Shown here: in pieces, positions 44,912 through 53,949 of the stretch
Layout of the letters: every line of letters begins with the position of its first letter
How positions within the stretch are numbered: position 1 is the stretch's first letter
Assembly (NCBI GenBank): GCA_003611875.1
Contig: RAYY01000008.1
Location: 89,502 to 153,501 of the forward strand
Direction of reading: 5' to 3'
Source of the DNA: a bacterium D16-56
GTDB lineage: Bacteria; Bacillota; Clostridia; Lachnospirales; Lachnospiraceae
DNA: 64,000 bases
Notes under the pieces: generated by a model
Databases searched by the model: none
What the model was told of the DNA's origin: nothing
Seen by the model: only the letters and a program-made list of their open reading frames with translations
Position numbers and translations under genes: made by a program

Positions 44912-45916
44912 TTACTCTAACACTTCCATCTGATACTTCTCTGCTATCTTCTTTACTTTATCTGCCGGCTCTTTTGTCTTTGCCGCAGTCTGTTGAATAC
45001 TTTTCGTCTCCAGTAATGTCCGATATATCAATATTCCCTTTTCAATTCCCTTTTCAATTCCCTTTTCAATTCCCTTTTCAATTCCCCTCTCCATACCTCT
45101 ATCTTCAATCACCTGACTATACGAACACATATTCCTGACCTCCTCTCCAATTTCTTCTGATATATTTAATTGATACTCTTCCTCCAGCTTTTTCAGCCGT
45201 TCTTCTGGTATCATACTTCCTAAAAATAAAGTCTGAAGCATTCCCAAAGTTTTTTCTTCTGTCGGACCCTCCCCAAGCCTCAAAATAACCAGGCTCATCA
45301 TATCATAATCCTTATAGGCCACATCAGAAATACCACAAACATCTTCTTTTTTGAAAGAATACCGGGTAATACTCTGCTGCTCTCCCTTTGGAATATCATT
45401 TCCCATGCAAAGCCAGATACTGTAGCACTTCTGCAAGATGCCATAATCTGTATCCTCTGATACCTTCTGTATCTGAGAAGAAATCAGACGGGAAAGATAA
45501 TAAATACCTCTCTTTTCCAAAGGATAACCCGGTCGGTAACGGTTCTGGGCTTCCATATCCACATACAAGCAAATTTGTGCAGACGATTTCTGGGAACCTG
45601 GCAATAATACCTTGAATTTTACATCAAAAAAGATTGTCGCTTCTCCTGATATACCGTCTTCCTGCTGCATCCCTTCTATATATTCCCGTTTCCCTGTCAG
45701 TCCCGGCGCCACTGGAACCGTTCCAAAAATTTCATCGGGCTCAATATATTGCTTTGCAATTTCCTCCAGGCTGCACTCCGCATACTCAGGAACCACACCT
45801 TTTAAAATGTACGCAAGAATTTCTTTGGAAGCCAGTATCTTTTTACACGCTTTATCATTGTTAATTTTATCTTCTGCTGCCTTAACCGCCTGCGTAGTAT
45901 AAGTATCCTGGCGCAT
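44912..45916 (-). CDS. Rpn-family PD-(D/E)XK nuclease / putative transposase
   Basis: The 334-residue protein resembles the Rpn/PD-(D/E)XK family: an N-terminal ACKKILASKEILAYILKG, a nuclease core with IFFDVKFKV (Asp) and CLYVDMEAQN (ExQ), and a C-terminal region of GIEKGIEKGIEKG units coded by 12-bp repeats. ATG 45916 follows GAGGAGGG. Rpn proteins promote DNA rearrangement and some act in phage defence. The repeats may vary by slippage. Confidence 0.75.
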   Translation of the reverse strand: MRQDTYTTQAVKAAEDKINNDKACKKILASKEILAYILKGVVPEYAECSLEEIAKQYIEPDEIFGTVPVAPGLTGKREYIEGMQQEDGISGEATIFFDVKFKVLLPGSQKSSAQICLYVDMEAQNRYRPGYPLEKRGIYYLSRLISSQIQKVSEDTDYGILQKCYSIWLCMGNDIPKGEQQSITRYSFKKEDVCGISDVAYKDYDMMSLVILRLGEGPTEEKTLGMLQTLFLGSMIPEERLKKLEEEYQLNISEEIGEEVRNMCSYSQVIEDRGMERGIEKGIEKGIEKGIEKGILIYRTLLETKSIQQTAAKTKEPADKVKKIAEKYQMEVLE

Positions 45917-45946
45917 TTCATCCCTCCTCGTCATTTGAACCTGCAA

Positions 45947-46174
45947 TTACACTCCAAATTCTTCTATTATCTGACAATGACAGCACATCCATCTGGATTC
46001 ATCTCCAGGCCTCAGATAATCTGCCGTCCATCTAAAATATACCAATGACCCTTCGCAGAATACTTCTGTATCATCAGTATAACATTTTTTAATTTCCCAC
46101 GCAATATCCCTGTCAATTTCACAGCTTTGACGTTTAAACTTTTGAAAGACTTTTTTCCCATTATTCTGTCTCAA
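45947..46174 (-). CDS. Small unknown protein, start codon uncertain or frameshifted
   Basis: The frame begins at a TTG without ribosome site and gives 75 residues ending CHCQIIEEFGV, with a CxxC-like WMCCHC. Just upstream, another frame reads FNGWPLERAEIMMIDFETE and stops at the TAA where the 75-residue frame starts, so the two may be one protein broken by a frameshift. A 13-base direct repeat (TTCTGTCTCAAAG) flanks this point at 46164 and 46233. No family recognised. Confidence 0.45.
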   Translation of the reverse strand: MRQNNGKKVFQKFKRQSCEIDRDIAWEIKKCYTDDTEVFCEGSLVYFRWTADYLRPGDESRWMCCHCQIIEEFGV

Positions 46175-46215
46175 AGTCGATCATCATGATTTCAGCACGT
46201 TCCAATGGCCATCCA

Positions 46216-47724
46216 TTAAAAGCCAAAATATTTCTGTCTCAAAGCAAGATTTGCCATAACACTAAGATACCTTTTCACCTTCAAACGTCCTGTGTTATGG
46301 GTCACATTGCGGCTTACGAGATCCCAGTTTCCTCTTGCCTTTTCTATAATCTTTCCTTCTTCCTTGTTTTCATCCGAAATCCTTTTTAACAACTCCACCG
46401 CTGCCCTGTATTCAATCCTGCTTCCATTCTGCAGAAACTCGTAGAACATACTCTGAAACGGATAGATACGTTTATAATGCTGATCGATCTTAACGAGAAG
46501 TGACAGAAACTCCCTCAGAAACTTATCTAAAGTCCCAATGTTCTCTTTCAATCCGACACAGATCTGCTTATGGCAAACCGCCAGCTCATTCAGCCACCTG
46601 TCCATTTCTTCTGAAAGAATCACCTCATTGGTTCCGTCCCACCAATACAGTCTGTCATCATCAGATATATAATAATTCGGCTTTCCCTTTAACTCCTCCG
46701 GAGTATTATAAAAGGTAAAATACCCTTCCTGACGGAGAAATTCACTGGTTCTTACAGGGGGAACCGGAGCCTCAATAAGTCTTTTCCGCTCCTCTCCCAG
46801 CCCCTTGAATTCATACGTTTTTATAATCTCATCACGATAAACGTTCTTATAAATCCCTTTCCACAGTTCCCAAAAATCCTGCTTTTTGAGTTCCGCTGTT
46901 AAATAGACAATCACCCTGGCCGGTAGAATCAATGAAAAATTCCCGATAGCTCCCAATTCCGTGCCCCTTGTCTTTTCGCGCTCATCCCTGCTTTCCTGAA
47001 GCAGTTTCCAGATCCGGTCAATCCCCTCCTCACCTGGATTCGATTTCAAAAACGCTTCCAGCGCTTTTTTACACCCATAGACATCCGACGGATAGGTATC
47101 GGCTTCTATATCTTCCTCTGCCAGCGTCTCTGTGCCATGGGTGATGTACATCCCATCGCTGAACTCCACTCCTCCGGCCTGGTATCTCATGCCATAGGGT
47201 ATAAATTCCATGGGCCCTCCCCCTGCCGGATTTTCATAGCTTCCGACTCGTTCCAGGGCATAGGCCTCCAGATTGTCCCAGATCCGAAATCTCTTTTTCA
47301 TAGAAAAACCAGTACCCAAAAGATGATTGATCCAGCCCACATAGTGGCTGTCATTGATAATGTCATTGTTAATTATCGCAAATCCCGGATTCTCATCATA
47401 CATCTCATACAAAAAATAGACAGCCGTGACAACATCACAAAACTCCTGCCCGCCTATTTTTTCCGAGCGAAAATAGCATTCATTCCCGTCAAACATCGCC
47501 GTCTCCCAGCTGTCATCTTCGAAATAGTTGAAATGAAAATAAACTTTTCCGCCCGGATATAGTTCCACTGGTTTCAGCAGTCCCATATCATGTCCGTACA
47601 TACTGATCTGCCCAAACCCCATCATTCCTCCATAGTTCAGCAATTTCGCTGCCCCAGCAGCAAACTCCCCGTTTTTCTCCTTCGGAATATACATATTTCC
47701 CATATAGCCGCCAAAAGTACCCAT
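46216..47724 (-). CDS. Unknown protein, paralogue of the 47737-49161 gene
   Basis: A 502-residue soluble protein with an N-terminal IPKEKNGEFAAGAAKLLNYGG block that matches IPEEKREEFNRYILRILDKG of its upstream neighbour, then shared FDGNECYF, QEF and IWD blocks; the C-terminal halves diverge. No catalytic motif recognised. GGAGGGG precedes the ATG. It and its neighbours form a five-gene minus-strand operon of unknown role with the Rpn nuclease at its end. Confidence 0.7.
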   Translation of the reverse strand: MGTFGGYMGNMYIPKEKNGEFAAGAAKLLNYGGMMGFGQISMYGHDMGLLKPVELYPGGKVYFHFNYFEDDSWETAMFDGNECYFRSEKIGGQEFCDVVTAVYFLYEMYDENPGFAIINNDIINDSHYVGWINHLLGTGFSMKKRFRIWDNLEAYALERVGSYENPAGGGPMEFIPYGMRYQAGGVEFSDGMYITHGTETLAEEDIEADTYPSDVYGCKKALEAFLKSNPGEEGIDRIWKLLQESRDEREKTRGTELGAIGNFSLILPARVIVYLTAELKKQDFWELWKGIYKNVYRDEIIKTYEFKGLGEERKRLIEAPVPPVRTSEFLRQEGYFTFYNTPEELKGKPNYYISDDDRLYWWDGTNEVILSEEMDRWLNELAVCHKQICVGLKENIGTLDKFLREFLSLLVKIDQHYKRIYPFQSMFYEFLQNGSRIEYRAAVELLKRISDENKEEGKIIEKARGNWDLVSRNVTHNTGRLKVKRYLSVMANLALRQKYFGF

Positions 47725-47736
47725 ACTGCCCCTCCT

Positions 47737-49161
47737 CTAAAAACCCAAGATTTCGTATCTGTGTTTATGGTTTATAAGCAATGACTGTAATCCGCTCATG
47801 GCTGTGAAATCAAACCTATTACGATTCCCTCGGATAACCCACTGGTTCGCCTGTTTCTTTGTCAATTCAGGAAAATACGCCGTATCCTCGTCCATAAATT
47901 CTCTGTACAGCAGCAGAGCCTTCTTGTAATCATCCTCATCTTTATGCTCAATAAATTCTGTGATAAATGCCTTATCCACCAGACGACATCCCCAGACTCT
48001 GTCCAGGTCAACAACAATTTGAGTCAAGAAACCCTCTGTATCAAACGCTTCCTCCAGATGAATCCTCCCAAAACGCTCCCGCCACTTAGACAGACACTCT
48101 TTCATGCCTTCCGAAAAATCCAGTTCTTCGTCCTCCCAGAACTCTATAAACTCATCTTCATTCTCTCTCTGTATCGCTTTATAAAACCACAGAATCCATT
48201 TATCTTTTCCATCATGATAATCTTCCGGGTCTCTCTGTTCTGTAAGGATTTCGGAATATCCTTTTATCCCCAGACCTCTCCACACTTCCCAGAAATCCCG
48301 ATTGACAGCCACAGCATAAGCATGAACGATTATGGATGGCAGTACATAAAGAGACACTTCCGCAATCACTCCATATGGGGAATCTTCTGTCAATCTTTTC
48401 CTTTCTGACAAGTCCATGTCCAGCAGTCTGCTCAAAAAGAGTTCTAAGTCATCTCCCCTTCTCTCTTTCACCAGCCGCAATATAACCTGATACACATAGT
48501 ACTCCAGTTTTCCTCTCGGCGCCTCCTTTATCTCACTTCTTTCCCTGATAAAAGGTTTTCTCGGAGCTGTAATCTCCCTGGAATCAACCCCAATGGCAGC
48601 CAAAAACTGTGCTATGTCAAGAGGACATAAATCATACGGCCAAGCCTTCCAAATCATCTTCGCTGTGACACTCTCATACCCTTGTGTATTCTTCAGAAAA
48701 AGGAGCATGTCCCATATCTTGGCCCGATGGGAAAGCTCCGGTTCGATCCCCAGCATCTTTCTTATCAATGCGATATACCCGTCTACGGAACAGGGTTTAT
48801 CCTCATGCATAAAATAGCACGGATTTTCTGAATAGGACTCCTGCATCACCATGATCATATTCATCACCAGGCCGAACTCCTGATATCCTCTGTCCGGCGT
48901 CAGAAGTTGGCATGTATTAATATTATACATCCCGGTTTCCCTTTTTCTTTTCTCAAATATAGAATAATCAAAACTGACGATTCCCTGTGAATCCGGTACC
49001 GGCCGGCTGATAACCGTCACGGTCCTTCCGCCAAGTCTCATCTCCTCTGTCTTTCTGATTCCGCCCTTGTCTAAAATCCGCAGAATGTACCTATTGAATT
49101 CCTCCCGCTTTTCTTCCGGAATCATCACATTTCCTGCTATTTTATAAAGATTATCACCCAT
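47737..49161 (-). CDS. Unknown protein, paralogue of the 46216-47724 gene
   Basis: A 474-residue protein that shares its N-terminal layout with the downstream gene (see the IPxEK and QEFG blocks), with helical C-terminal sequence rich in Asp/Glu (EEDELDFSEGM-like). No recognised domain or membrane segment. The two genes are 12 bases apart. A duplication followed by divergence is likely. Confidence 0.7.
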   Translation of the reverse strand: MGDNLYKIAGNVMIPEEKREEFNRYILRILDKGGIRKTEEMRLGGRTVTVISRPVPDSQGIVSFDYSIFEKRKRETGMYNINTCQLLTPDRGYQEFGLVMNMIMVMQESYSENPCYFMHEDKPCSVDGYIALIRKMLGIEPELSHRAKIWDMLLFLKNTQGYESVTAKMIWKAWPYDLCPLDIAQFLAAIGVDSREITAPRKPFIRERSEIKEAPRGKLEYYVYQVILRLVKERRGDDLELFLSRLLDMDLSERKRLTEDSPYGVIAEVSLYVLPSIIVHAYAVAVNRDFWEVWRGLGIKGYSEILTEQRDPEDYHDGKDKWILWFYKAIQRENEDEFIEFWEDEELDFSEGMKECLSKWRERFGRIHLEEAFDTEGFLTQIVVDLDRVWGCRLVDKAFITEFIEHKDEDDYKKALLLYREFMDEDTAYFPELTKKQANQWVIRGNRNRFDFTAMSGLQSLLINHKHRYEILGF

Positions 49162-49171
49162 AAAATTTCCC

Positions 49172-49927
49172 TCAATTCTTATTAGCCGCTTCTTTCATTA
49201 AGGAATCATATACCGTTTCCGCTGAACTGCAGTCTATGTCATTCCCACAGGTGTCCGTAACCATTCCCGCTTTGTATGATCTTCCATAGTCAAGTTCATA
49301 AATAAAATATTCCATGTTCCCCGCCTGGTCATTCATGATAAATTCAAGCAGCTCTATCACCGAACGCTCATGGCAGATCATCATTCCTGATCCATTCAGA
49401 AAATCTGTATCAATCACATCTCTTTTCCCATGAATCAGCTTATCAATATTATCTTTCAGATCATGAATTTCCTGAAGTCTGGCTATGATTTCCACAAACT
49501 TTTTCTTAGGAAATACTGTTGCGGTTCTCTTTTTAATCCGTACCAACTGACATAAGTTCTGAAATCGAAACACCCCCATATGAGCATCCGGAATCTCTGC
49601 AGTCCCGTCTTCTGTCAACGCCCTGATCATCCTGCCGGAACCATTTATAACATACAGATAATCCGTCCAGTTGTTCCTGTAATCCACACAATCGCCTTCC
49701 AGCGTAAATGATGAAATAAGCTCATCCGCGGAATCCGCGTATCCAAAATATCTCCTGCCAAATCCTATGGAAAATCTTTCATAGTCGCCATAAGATTGAA
49801 TCCCTCCGTCTTCATATTTTTCAATAATCGTTCCTCCGTGTCCTTCCTGATACATATCGCCATTAAACTCAAGAGTCTGATAATGGCGGCCTGTCTCATC
49901 TATAAATATAATCTTCCCTCTTGTCAT
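49172..49927 (-). CDS. Unknown protein, first gene of the five-gene operon
   Basis: A 251-residue protein with beta-rich N-terminus (GKIIFIDETGRHYQTLEF) and a helical middle, no recognised family. Its ribosome site AAGGAGG lies inside a long hairpin at 49938-49984 and is 13 bases from the ATG. It begins the operon that ends in the Rpn nuclease. Confidence 0.65.
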   Translation of the reverse strand: MTRGKIIFIDETGRHYQTLEFNGDMYQEGHGGTIIEKYEDGGIQSYGDYERFSIGFGRRYFGYADSADELISSFTLEGDCVDYRNNWTDYLYVINGSGRMIRALTEDGTAEIPDAHMGVFRFQNLCQLVRIKKRTATVFPKKKFVEIIARLQEIHDLKDNIDKLIHGKRDVIDTDFLNGSGMMICHERSVIELLEFIMNDQAGNMEYFIYELDYGRSYKAGMVTDTCGNDIDCSSAETVYDSLMKEAANKN

Positions 49928-49937
49928 AGGTATTAAA

Positions 49938-49984
49938 AATCCTCCTTAAAGTGATTTCGCATAAAATCATTTTAAAGGAGGATT
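49938..49984 (-). promoter_or_regulatory. Long leader hairpin that would cover a ribosome site
   Basis: AATCCTCCTTAAAGTGATTT pairs with a 21-base complement across a 6-base loop (CGCATA). In the minus-strand RNA one arm is the AAGGAGG site of the 49172-49927 gene. A short T run follows, so a weak terminator/attenuator is also possible. Confidence 0.6.
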
Positions 49985-50026
49985 CATTGTTTGTCATTGA
50001 AGCTGTAGTATAAAACCGTATTTCTG

Positions 50027-50347
50027 TCATCCTGCCGCCTTAAGTTCCTGGCATCTCTTATAGTACATAAAGAAACGCTGATATGCAGGATGGCAGCAAA
50101 AACAGAATTCTTTTTCTCTGTTTCCCCATACCAGAACATCCATCGGAACATCAAACAACTCACTCAATGCGTACAAATTATCTACTGTTGGAAGACTTCT
50201 TCCGGCAAACCAATGGTAAATGCTCTGCACAGCCGCCAGCCCCAGGTACTCCTGAACGTCCTTAACAGTCATTCCTTTCATTCGCATGATATGTTTGATA
50301 TTCTGACCTGTTTTGTATATATCAATTTTGGGAACTATCCTTTTCAT
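50027..50347 (-). CDS. XRE-family HTH protein
   Basis: The 106-residue protein has an HTH with IKHIMRMKGMTVKDVQEYLG, then SIYHWFAGRSLPTVDNLYAL, and a short Cys/Tyr-rich tail (CFCCHPAY). CAGGAGGTG precedes the ATG. It probably regulates the neighbouring operon or the integrated element. Confidence 0.8.
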   Translation of the reverse strand: MKRIVPKIDIYKTGQNIKHIMRMKGMTVKDVQEYLGLAAVQSIYHWFAGRSLPTVDNLYALSELFDVPMDVLVWGNREKEFCFCCHPAYQRFFMYYKRCQELKAAG

Positions 50348-50673
50348 TTGATCACCTCCTGTTGGTACAGTTTCTAGCAGTGGACAGCCTCAGCTAATTA
50401 GCAGATAATAATCCAAATTTAAAATCGTCTCGCTTTCACCAACTGTATCATACGCTCTTTTTAACAAGTAATTCTTTACTCAAGCTTCGCACATAGATTT
50501 ATCCTATGCACCTTAAAAATTCAGTACCTGGCAGTTATTCAGTTGTCTTAATTCCGCTACTATGCTGCTTGAAGCTGTGTCCTCAGATACTTTAAGCCTT
50601 CTTGCAATCTAACTTTCGTATTTCCATTATAAGTTAAATATAATTGATACATAAGTAAAGATTTTCAAATCCA

Positions 50674-50721
50674 GATATAATCATGGTTGGCATATCCCGC
50701 CAAAAGAGTTATGATTATATC
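50674..50721. other. 48-bp imperfect palindrome, candidate att or operator site
   Basis: GATATAATCAT (50674-50684) and ATGATTATATC (50711-50721) are exact inverted repeats, with inner TTGGC/GCCAA. It is 27 bp ahead of the serine recombinase gene, where such enzymes have their attachment site or operator. No matching second site was found at the right end. The remaining 50348-50747 shows no gene. Confidence 0.5.
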
Positions 50722-50747
50722 GCCACTTATGTAGGAGGTTATATACC

Positions 50748-52277
50748 ATGAGACAAGAAGCCATCTATGCAAGACAGTCCGTAGACAAAAAAGACAGTGT
50801 TTCCATTGAGGCCCAGATTGAGCAGTGCAGGGCCCTTGCCAAAACCCAGGAGCCGCTGGTATTCCAGGACAAGGGATTTTCCGGCAAGAACACGGAGAGG
50901 CCGGATCTGAAACGGCTGTTTGAGGCAATCCGGGCCGGGCGGATCTCCACCGTGTACGTTTACAAGCTGGACCGGATCAGCCGTAACATTGTGGACTTCA
51001 ACCAGCTTTACCAGACCATGGAGGCATACGGCACCGAGTTTGTCTCTGTCAATGAGAAGTTTGACACCTCAAGCGTCATGGGAAGGGCCATGATGCAGAT
51101 TATCGCCGTGTTCGCTCAAATGGAACGGGAAACCATCCAGCAAAGAGTCAAAGACAACTACTACTACCGGATTACAGACGGCAGGTGGGCCGGAGGGCCG
51201 GCGCCTTACGGATATAAAAACGCGAGGACGGAGAACAACGTTCCCACCCTGAAGCCGGTCCCGGAGGAACTGAATCTTGTAAGGGCTGCTTTCTCCTTGT
51301 ATGACGGAACCGCCCACCTCTCCCTTGCCTCCCTCTGTACCTGGCTGTATAACCAGGGCTACCGGACACGCAAGGGAGGAAAGTTTGTATCCTGCACCCT
51401 CTCCCGGATCATGCAGAACCCGGTCTATGTCCAGGCTGACCAGAAATTATATAAATACTTCCAGACAAAAAAGATTAAGTTCCTTAATGAGCAGGAGGAA
51501 TGGGATGGTTCCACTTCCTGCTGTATCGTGGCAAAGAAGAAAGGAAATTCCTCCCTGAGCAAATATGAGGACATGAAAGAACAGTCGGTTTACCTCACCA
51601 ACATTCCCGGCATTGTCCCAAGCCACTTATACATATCCGTCCAGAGCCGCCTAAAAAAGAACGAGCAGTTCAAACGCGCCAATTCTCCCTCCGCCCTGGA
51701 AGAATTAGCCGGAAAACTGAAATGCGCCAGTTGCGGCCATACAATCAAATCCTACAGCCAGAGCACCAACATGAGGCCATACTTAAGCTGCCCGGGAAGG
51801 GCCACCCACAAAATATGCGGTGAAAGCTACCGGAAAGTGAATTTTGAAACCCTCCAGGAGCAGATAGGCAGGGAGATTCAGGGATACCTGGATTCCATTG
51901 AGGGCAGGGAACGGCAGAAGCAGGAAGAAAACCGGAAGCTGGAAACCCGGAAGGAGGAATTAAAAAAAGAACTGGACAACCTGATCGCCCTGGCGGCAAA
52001 AGGAGGGCTTACCGCCGAGGTACTCCAGGCAGCCATTGAGGAAAGGCAGACAGAAATCAACGGGATTGAGTTAAAGGTACAGATGAACACGTCTGCGGTG
52101 GACTTCCTCAAAGTGAACCTGGAAAACAATTCCGAACTGAATTTTTACCACGGGCCGCAGGAGCATATTGAGTATGGGCTGCTCCTTATGGAACAGAAAA
52201 AGGAACTTGTAAAACTTCTGATTGAGAAAATCACCCTCCATTCAGACGGAGCCTATGAAATTGAATGGAGCCTTTAA
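50748..52277 (+). CDS. Large serine recombinase (integrase of the mobile element)
   Basis: The 509-residue protein has a resolvase catalytic domain with the nucleophile Ser in YARQSVDKKDS (residues 7-17), YKLDRISRN and GRAMMQIIAVFAQMERE, then a recombinase domain with GYRTRKGGKFVSCTL, a zinc ribbon (CASCGHTIKSYSQS, with further Cys) and a C-terminal coiled coil. It would integrate and excise the element. GGAGG lies ahead of the ATG. A strong terminator follows. Confidence 0.93.
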   Translation: MRQEAIYARQSVDKKDSVSIEAQIEQCRALAKTQEPLVFQDKGFSGKNTERPDLKRLFEAIRAGRISTVYVYKLDRISRNIVDFNQLYQTMEAYGTEFVSVNEKFDTSSVMGRAMMQIIAVFAQMERETIQQRVKDNYYYRITDGRWAGGPAPYGYKNARTENNVPTLKPVPEELNLVRAAFSLYDGTAHLSLASLCTWLYNQGYRTRKGGKFVSCTLSRIMQNPVYVQADQKLYKYFQTKKIKFLNEQEEWDGSTSCCIVAKKKGNSSLSKYEDMKEQSVYLTNIPGIVPSHLYISVQSRLKKNEQFKRANSPSALEELAGKLKCASCGHTIKSYSQSTNMRPYLSCPGRATHKICGESYRKVNFETLQEQIGREIQGYLDSIEGRERQKQEENRKLETRKEELKKELDNLIALAAKGGLTAEVLQAAIEERQTEINGIELKVQMNTSAVDFLKVNLENNSELNFYHGPQEHIEYGLLLMEQKKELVKLLIEKITLHSDGAYEIEWSL

Positions 52278-52296
52278 AATCCTGATAAAACACGAC

Positions 52297-52323
52297 AAAA
52301 GCCGGGAGTGCATCCCGGCTTTT
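52297..52323. terminator. Bidirectional terminator after the recombinase gene
   Basis: AAAAGCCGGGA and TCCCGGCTTTT form a perfect 11-bp stem with a 5-base loop and A/T tails on both sides. Confidence 0.9.
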
Positions 52324-52346
52324 CATATCTCCTGATTTATGTATCT

Positions 52347-52661
52347 TTATCCCTCAAAGGCCGCCAGAGCCTTAATCGCATTTATAAAGGAATATCCCTC
52401 ATAACGCACCAGATAGCCAATCCCGTCATCTGTTTCGTCCGTGGAGTGGCGGGTGTATTTATAAATGGATCTTCCGTCCCGTTCCTCCTTCCGGTAAAAG
52501 GTAAGGCTGTCATGCTCCACGCTCCGCCAGCAGACAAAGCCGGGCTTGTCCGGGTGATCCGAAAACCTCACGCTCCTTGGATGCCTTGCCTTTAAGTAGC
52601 TGACTAAATCGGCCTCTTTCGCTTTTCTCTTTAAATCTTCTCCTATCCTCTCATAACTCAT
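52347..52661 (-). CDS. CHC2/DUF3991-like primase N-terminal fragment protein
   Basis: The 104-residue protein (KAKEADLVSYLKARH, then RSVEHDSLTFYRKEE and HSTDETDDGIGYLVR) resembles the N-terminal zinc-binding part of DUF3991/primase-like proteins of mobile elements, but the usual Cys ligands are largely lost. It ends after AIKALAAFEG with no Toprim domain. It may be a truncated or stand-alone version. Confidence 0.65.
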   Translation of the reverse strand: MSYERIGEDLKRKAKEADLVSYLKARHPRSVRFSDHPDKPGFVCWRSVEHDSLTFYRKEERDGRSIYKYTRHSTDETDDGIGYLVRYEGYSFINAIKALAAFEG

Positions 52662-52799
52662 ATGGTTCCTGTCCCTTTCTTACGTTTTATAGTCTGTAAA
52701 CAGTATGTAAGTTTTGGGCTTTTTGGCGAATGAGAAATTATAAAGAAAATATAAACTTTTTCAATCGGCAGTTTATAAAAAATTTATAGATTAAGGAGA

Positions 52800-53420
52800 A
52801 AATTTCCGTCCCAACCGGATCAGGTCTTACATACTGACTGTAGAGGAAAAACCTTTCCTGGAAGGTGTGCCGCATTTTGGAGAGTTTTGGCGGCAGCAGA
52901 CAACTGAATACCTATGGCCGGTCGCTGACGGACGGAGCCATGAAAAGGGAGACAGTCAGGCGTGCCCATGCCGCCACATGGGAGTGTTGTATGACAGAGG
53001 GCAGCCCGGTCATACGGCTATCTGGGTAACGTGACAGTATAAACAGTAATTCGTGGGTGAGCACCATTAAAGAAAGCAGCTCCCGGCCAGTCGGCCAGTG
53101 CAGGTCAGGAGACCAGGCATAGAAGGTCCCTGCACGATACCGGCCCGTGTCATGTGGCAAAGGTTTTACAGCCATTGTCTAGGTACATCTATGCCCTTGT
53201 ACCGACATACAGAAATGTAGCCGCGGGTTAAAAACCGGAGACGGGACCCGCGGGATTAAAAGTAAAAGGTAAGGTCCGGTTCTGGGCCGCGTATCGGCTG
53301 CGTGCGTGGCAGGACATGATTGCGGGAGCAGTAATGCTCATGCGGCAGGACAGAACAACGCCGCTTGTAACAGCCGCTTTTATGGACTTATGCTTCTGCT
53401 GGCTAAGGACATTTGCACCC
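52800..53420 (+). ncRNA. Candidate large structured non-coding RNA
   Basis: About 600 bases, clearly richer in G+C than its flanks, with no convincing ORF but many strong hairpins: AGGAAA/TTTCCT (52844), CCCATG/CATGGG (52965), GGCC-AGTC-GGCC (53085), GGTC-AGGA-GACC (53103), CCGCGGGT/ACCCGCGG (53221, enclosing CCG-GAGA-CGG), GAGCA-GTAA-TGCTC (53326) and GCGGC/GCCGC (53342). Two GNRA loops (GAGA, GTAA) occur on the plus strand. The upstream 52690-52800 is AT-rich, as for a promoter. No known RNA class was recognised by eye. Confidence 0.5.
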
Positions 53421-53443
53421 AAAGCACAGCACCTCTTTATCTC

Positions 53444-53755
53444 ATGAAATCCTTATGAACTCTTTTATTCTGATTACTTCTGAATCACCTTATGAATGGA
53501 TTACCTTATGCGGCGGAATCCCTTATGATTGAATGAATCCCTTATGAATGGATTACCTTGTGAAATCCCAATGATTCTATCCCTTATGGAACAATCCTTG
53601 TGAACCGAAATCCCAATGATTAAAAACCTTGTGATAAATCCCTTTATGAATGGAAACCTAATGAATGCTCTCTTATGAAGCACTTCCCTATGAAACGAAA
53701 ACCCAATGGATAAAAACCTTATAAGAAAGCCCTATGAAATGGAATCCCTAAGAAT
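53444..53755 (+). repeat. Field of degenerate 15-bp CCTTATGA repeats
   Basis: About twenty copies of a CC(T/C)(T/A)ATGAA core recur every 13-16 bp, mostly 15. They start about 25 bases after the structured-RNA candidate. Confidence 0.8.
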
Positions 53756-53949
53756 CCTCATACAGAAAACCGTTACACCGTTTCGCCTGGTTTTGTCATA
53801 AAGATCACTACGTGATTCCCAGTGAATCAAGGTAAATGAAAATCACACCCACAGCTTTCCATGAATCAGAAATGCAGCACACAATCCCGTTTTTTCCTTA
53901 CTATGATTCAAAAGGCTCCGCAGCACCAGGAAATCAAAAGGCTCTTAAA

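Noticed and set aside
52800..53420. Group II intron
   Set aside because: No intron-encoded reverse transcriptase and no recognisable domain V or GTGYG start were seen.
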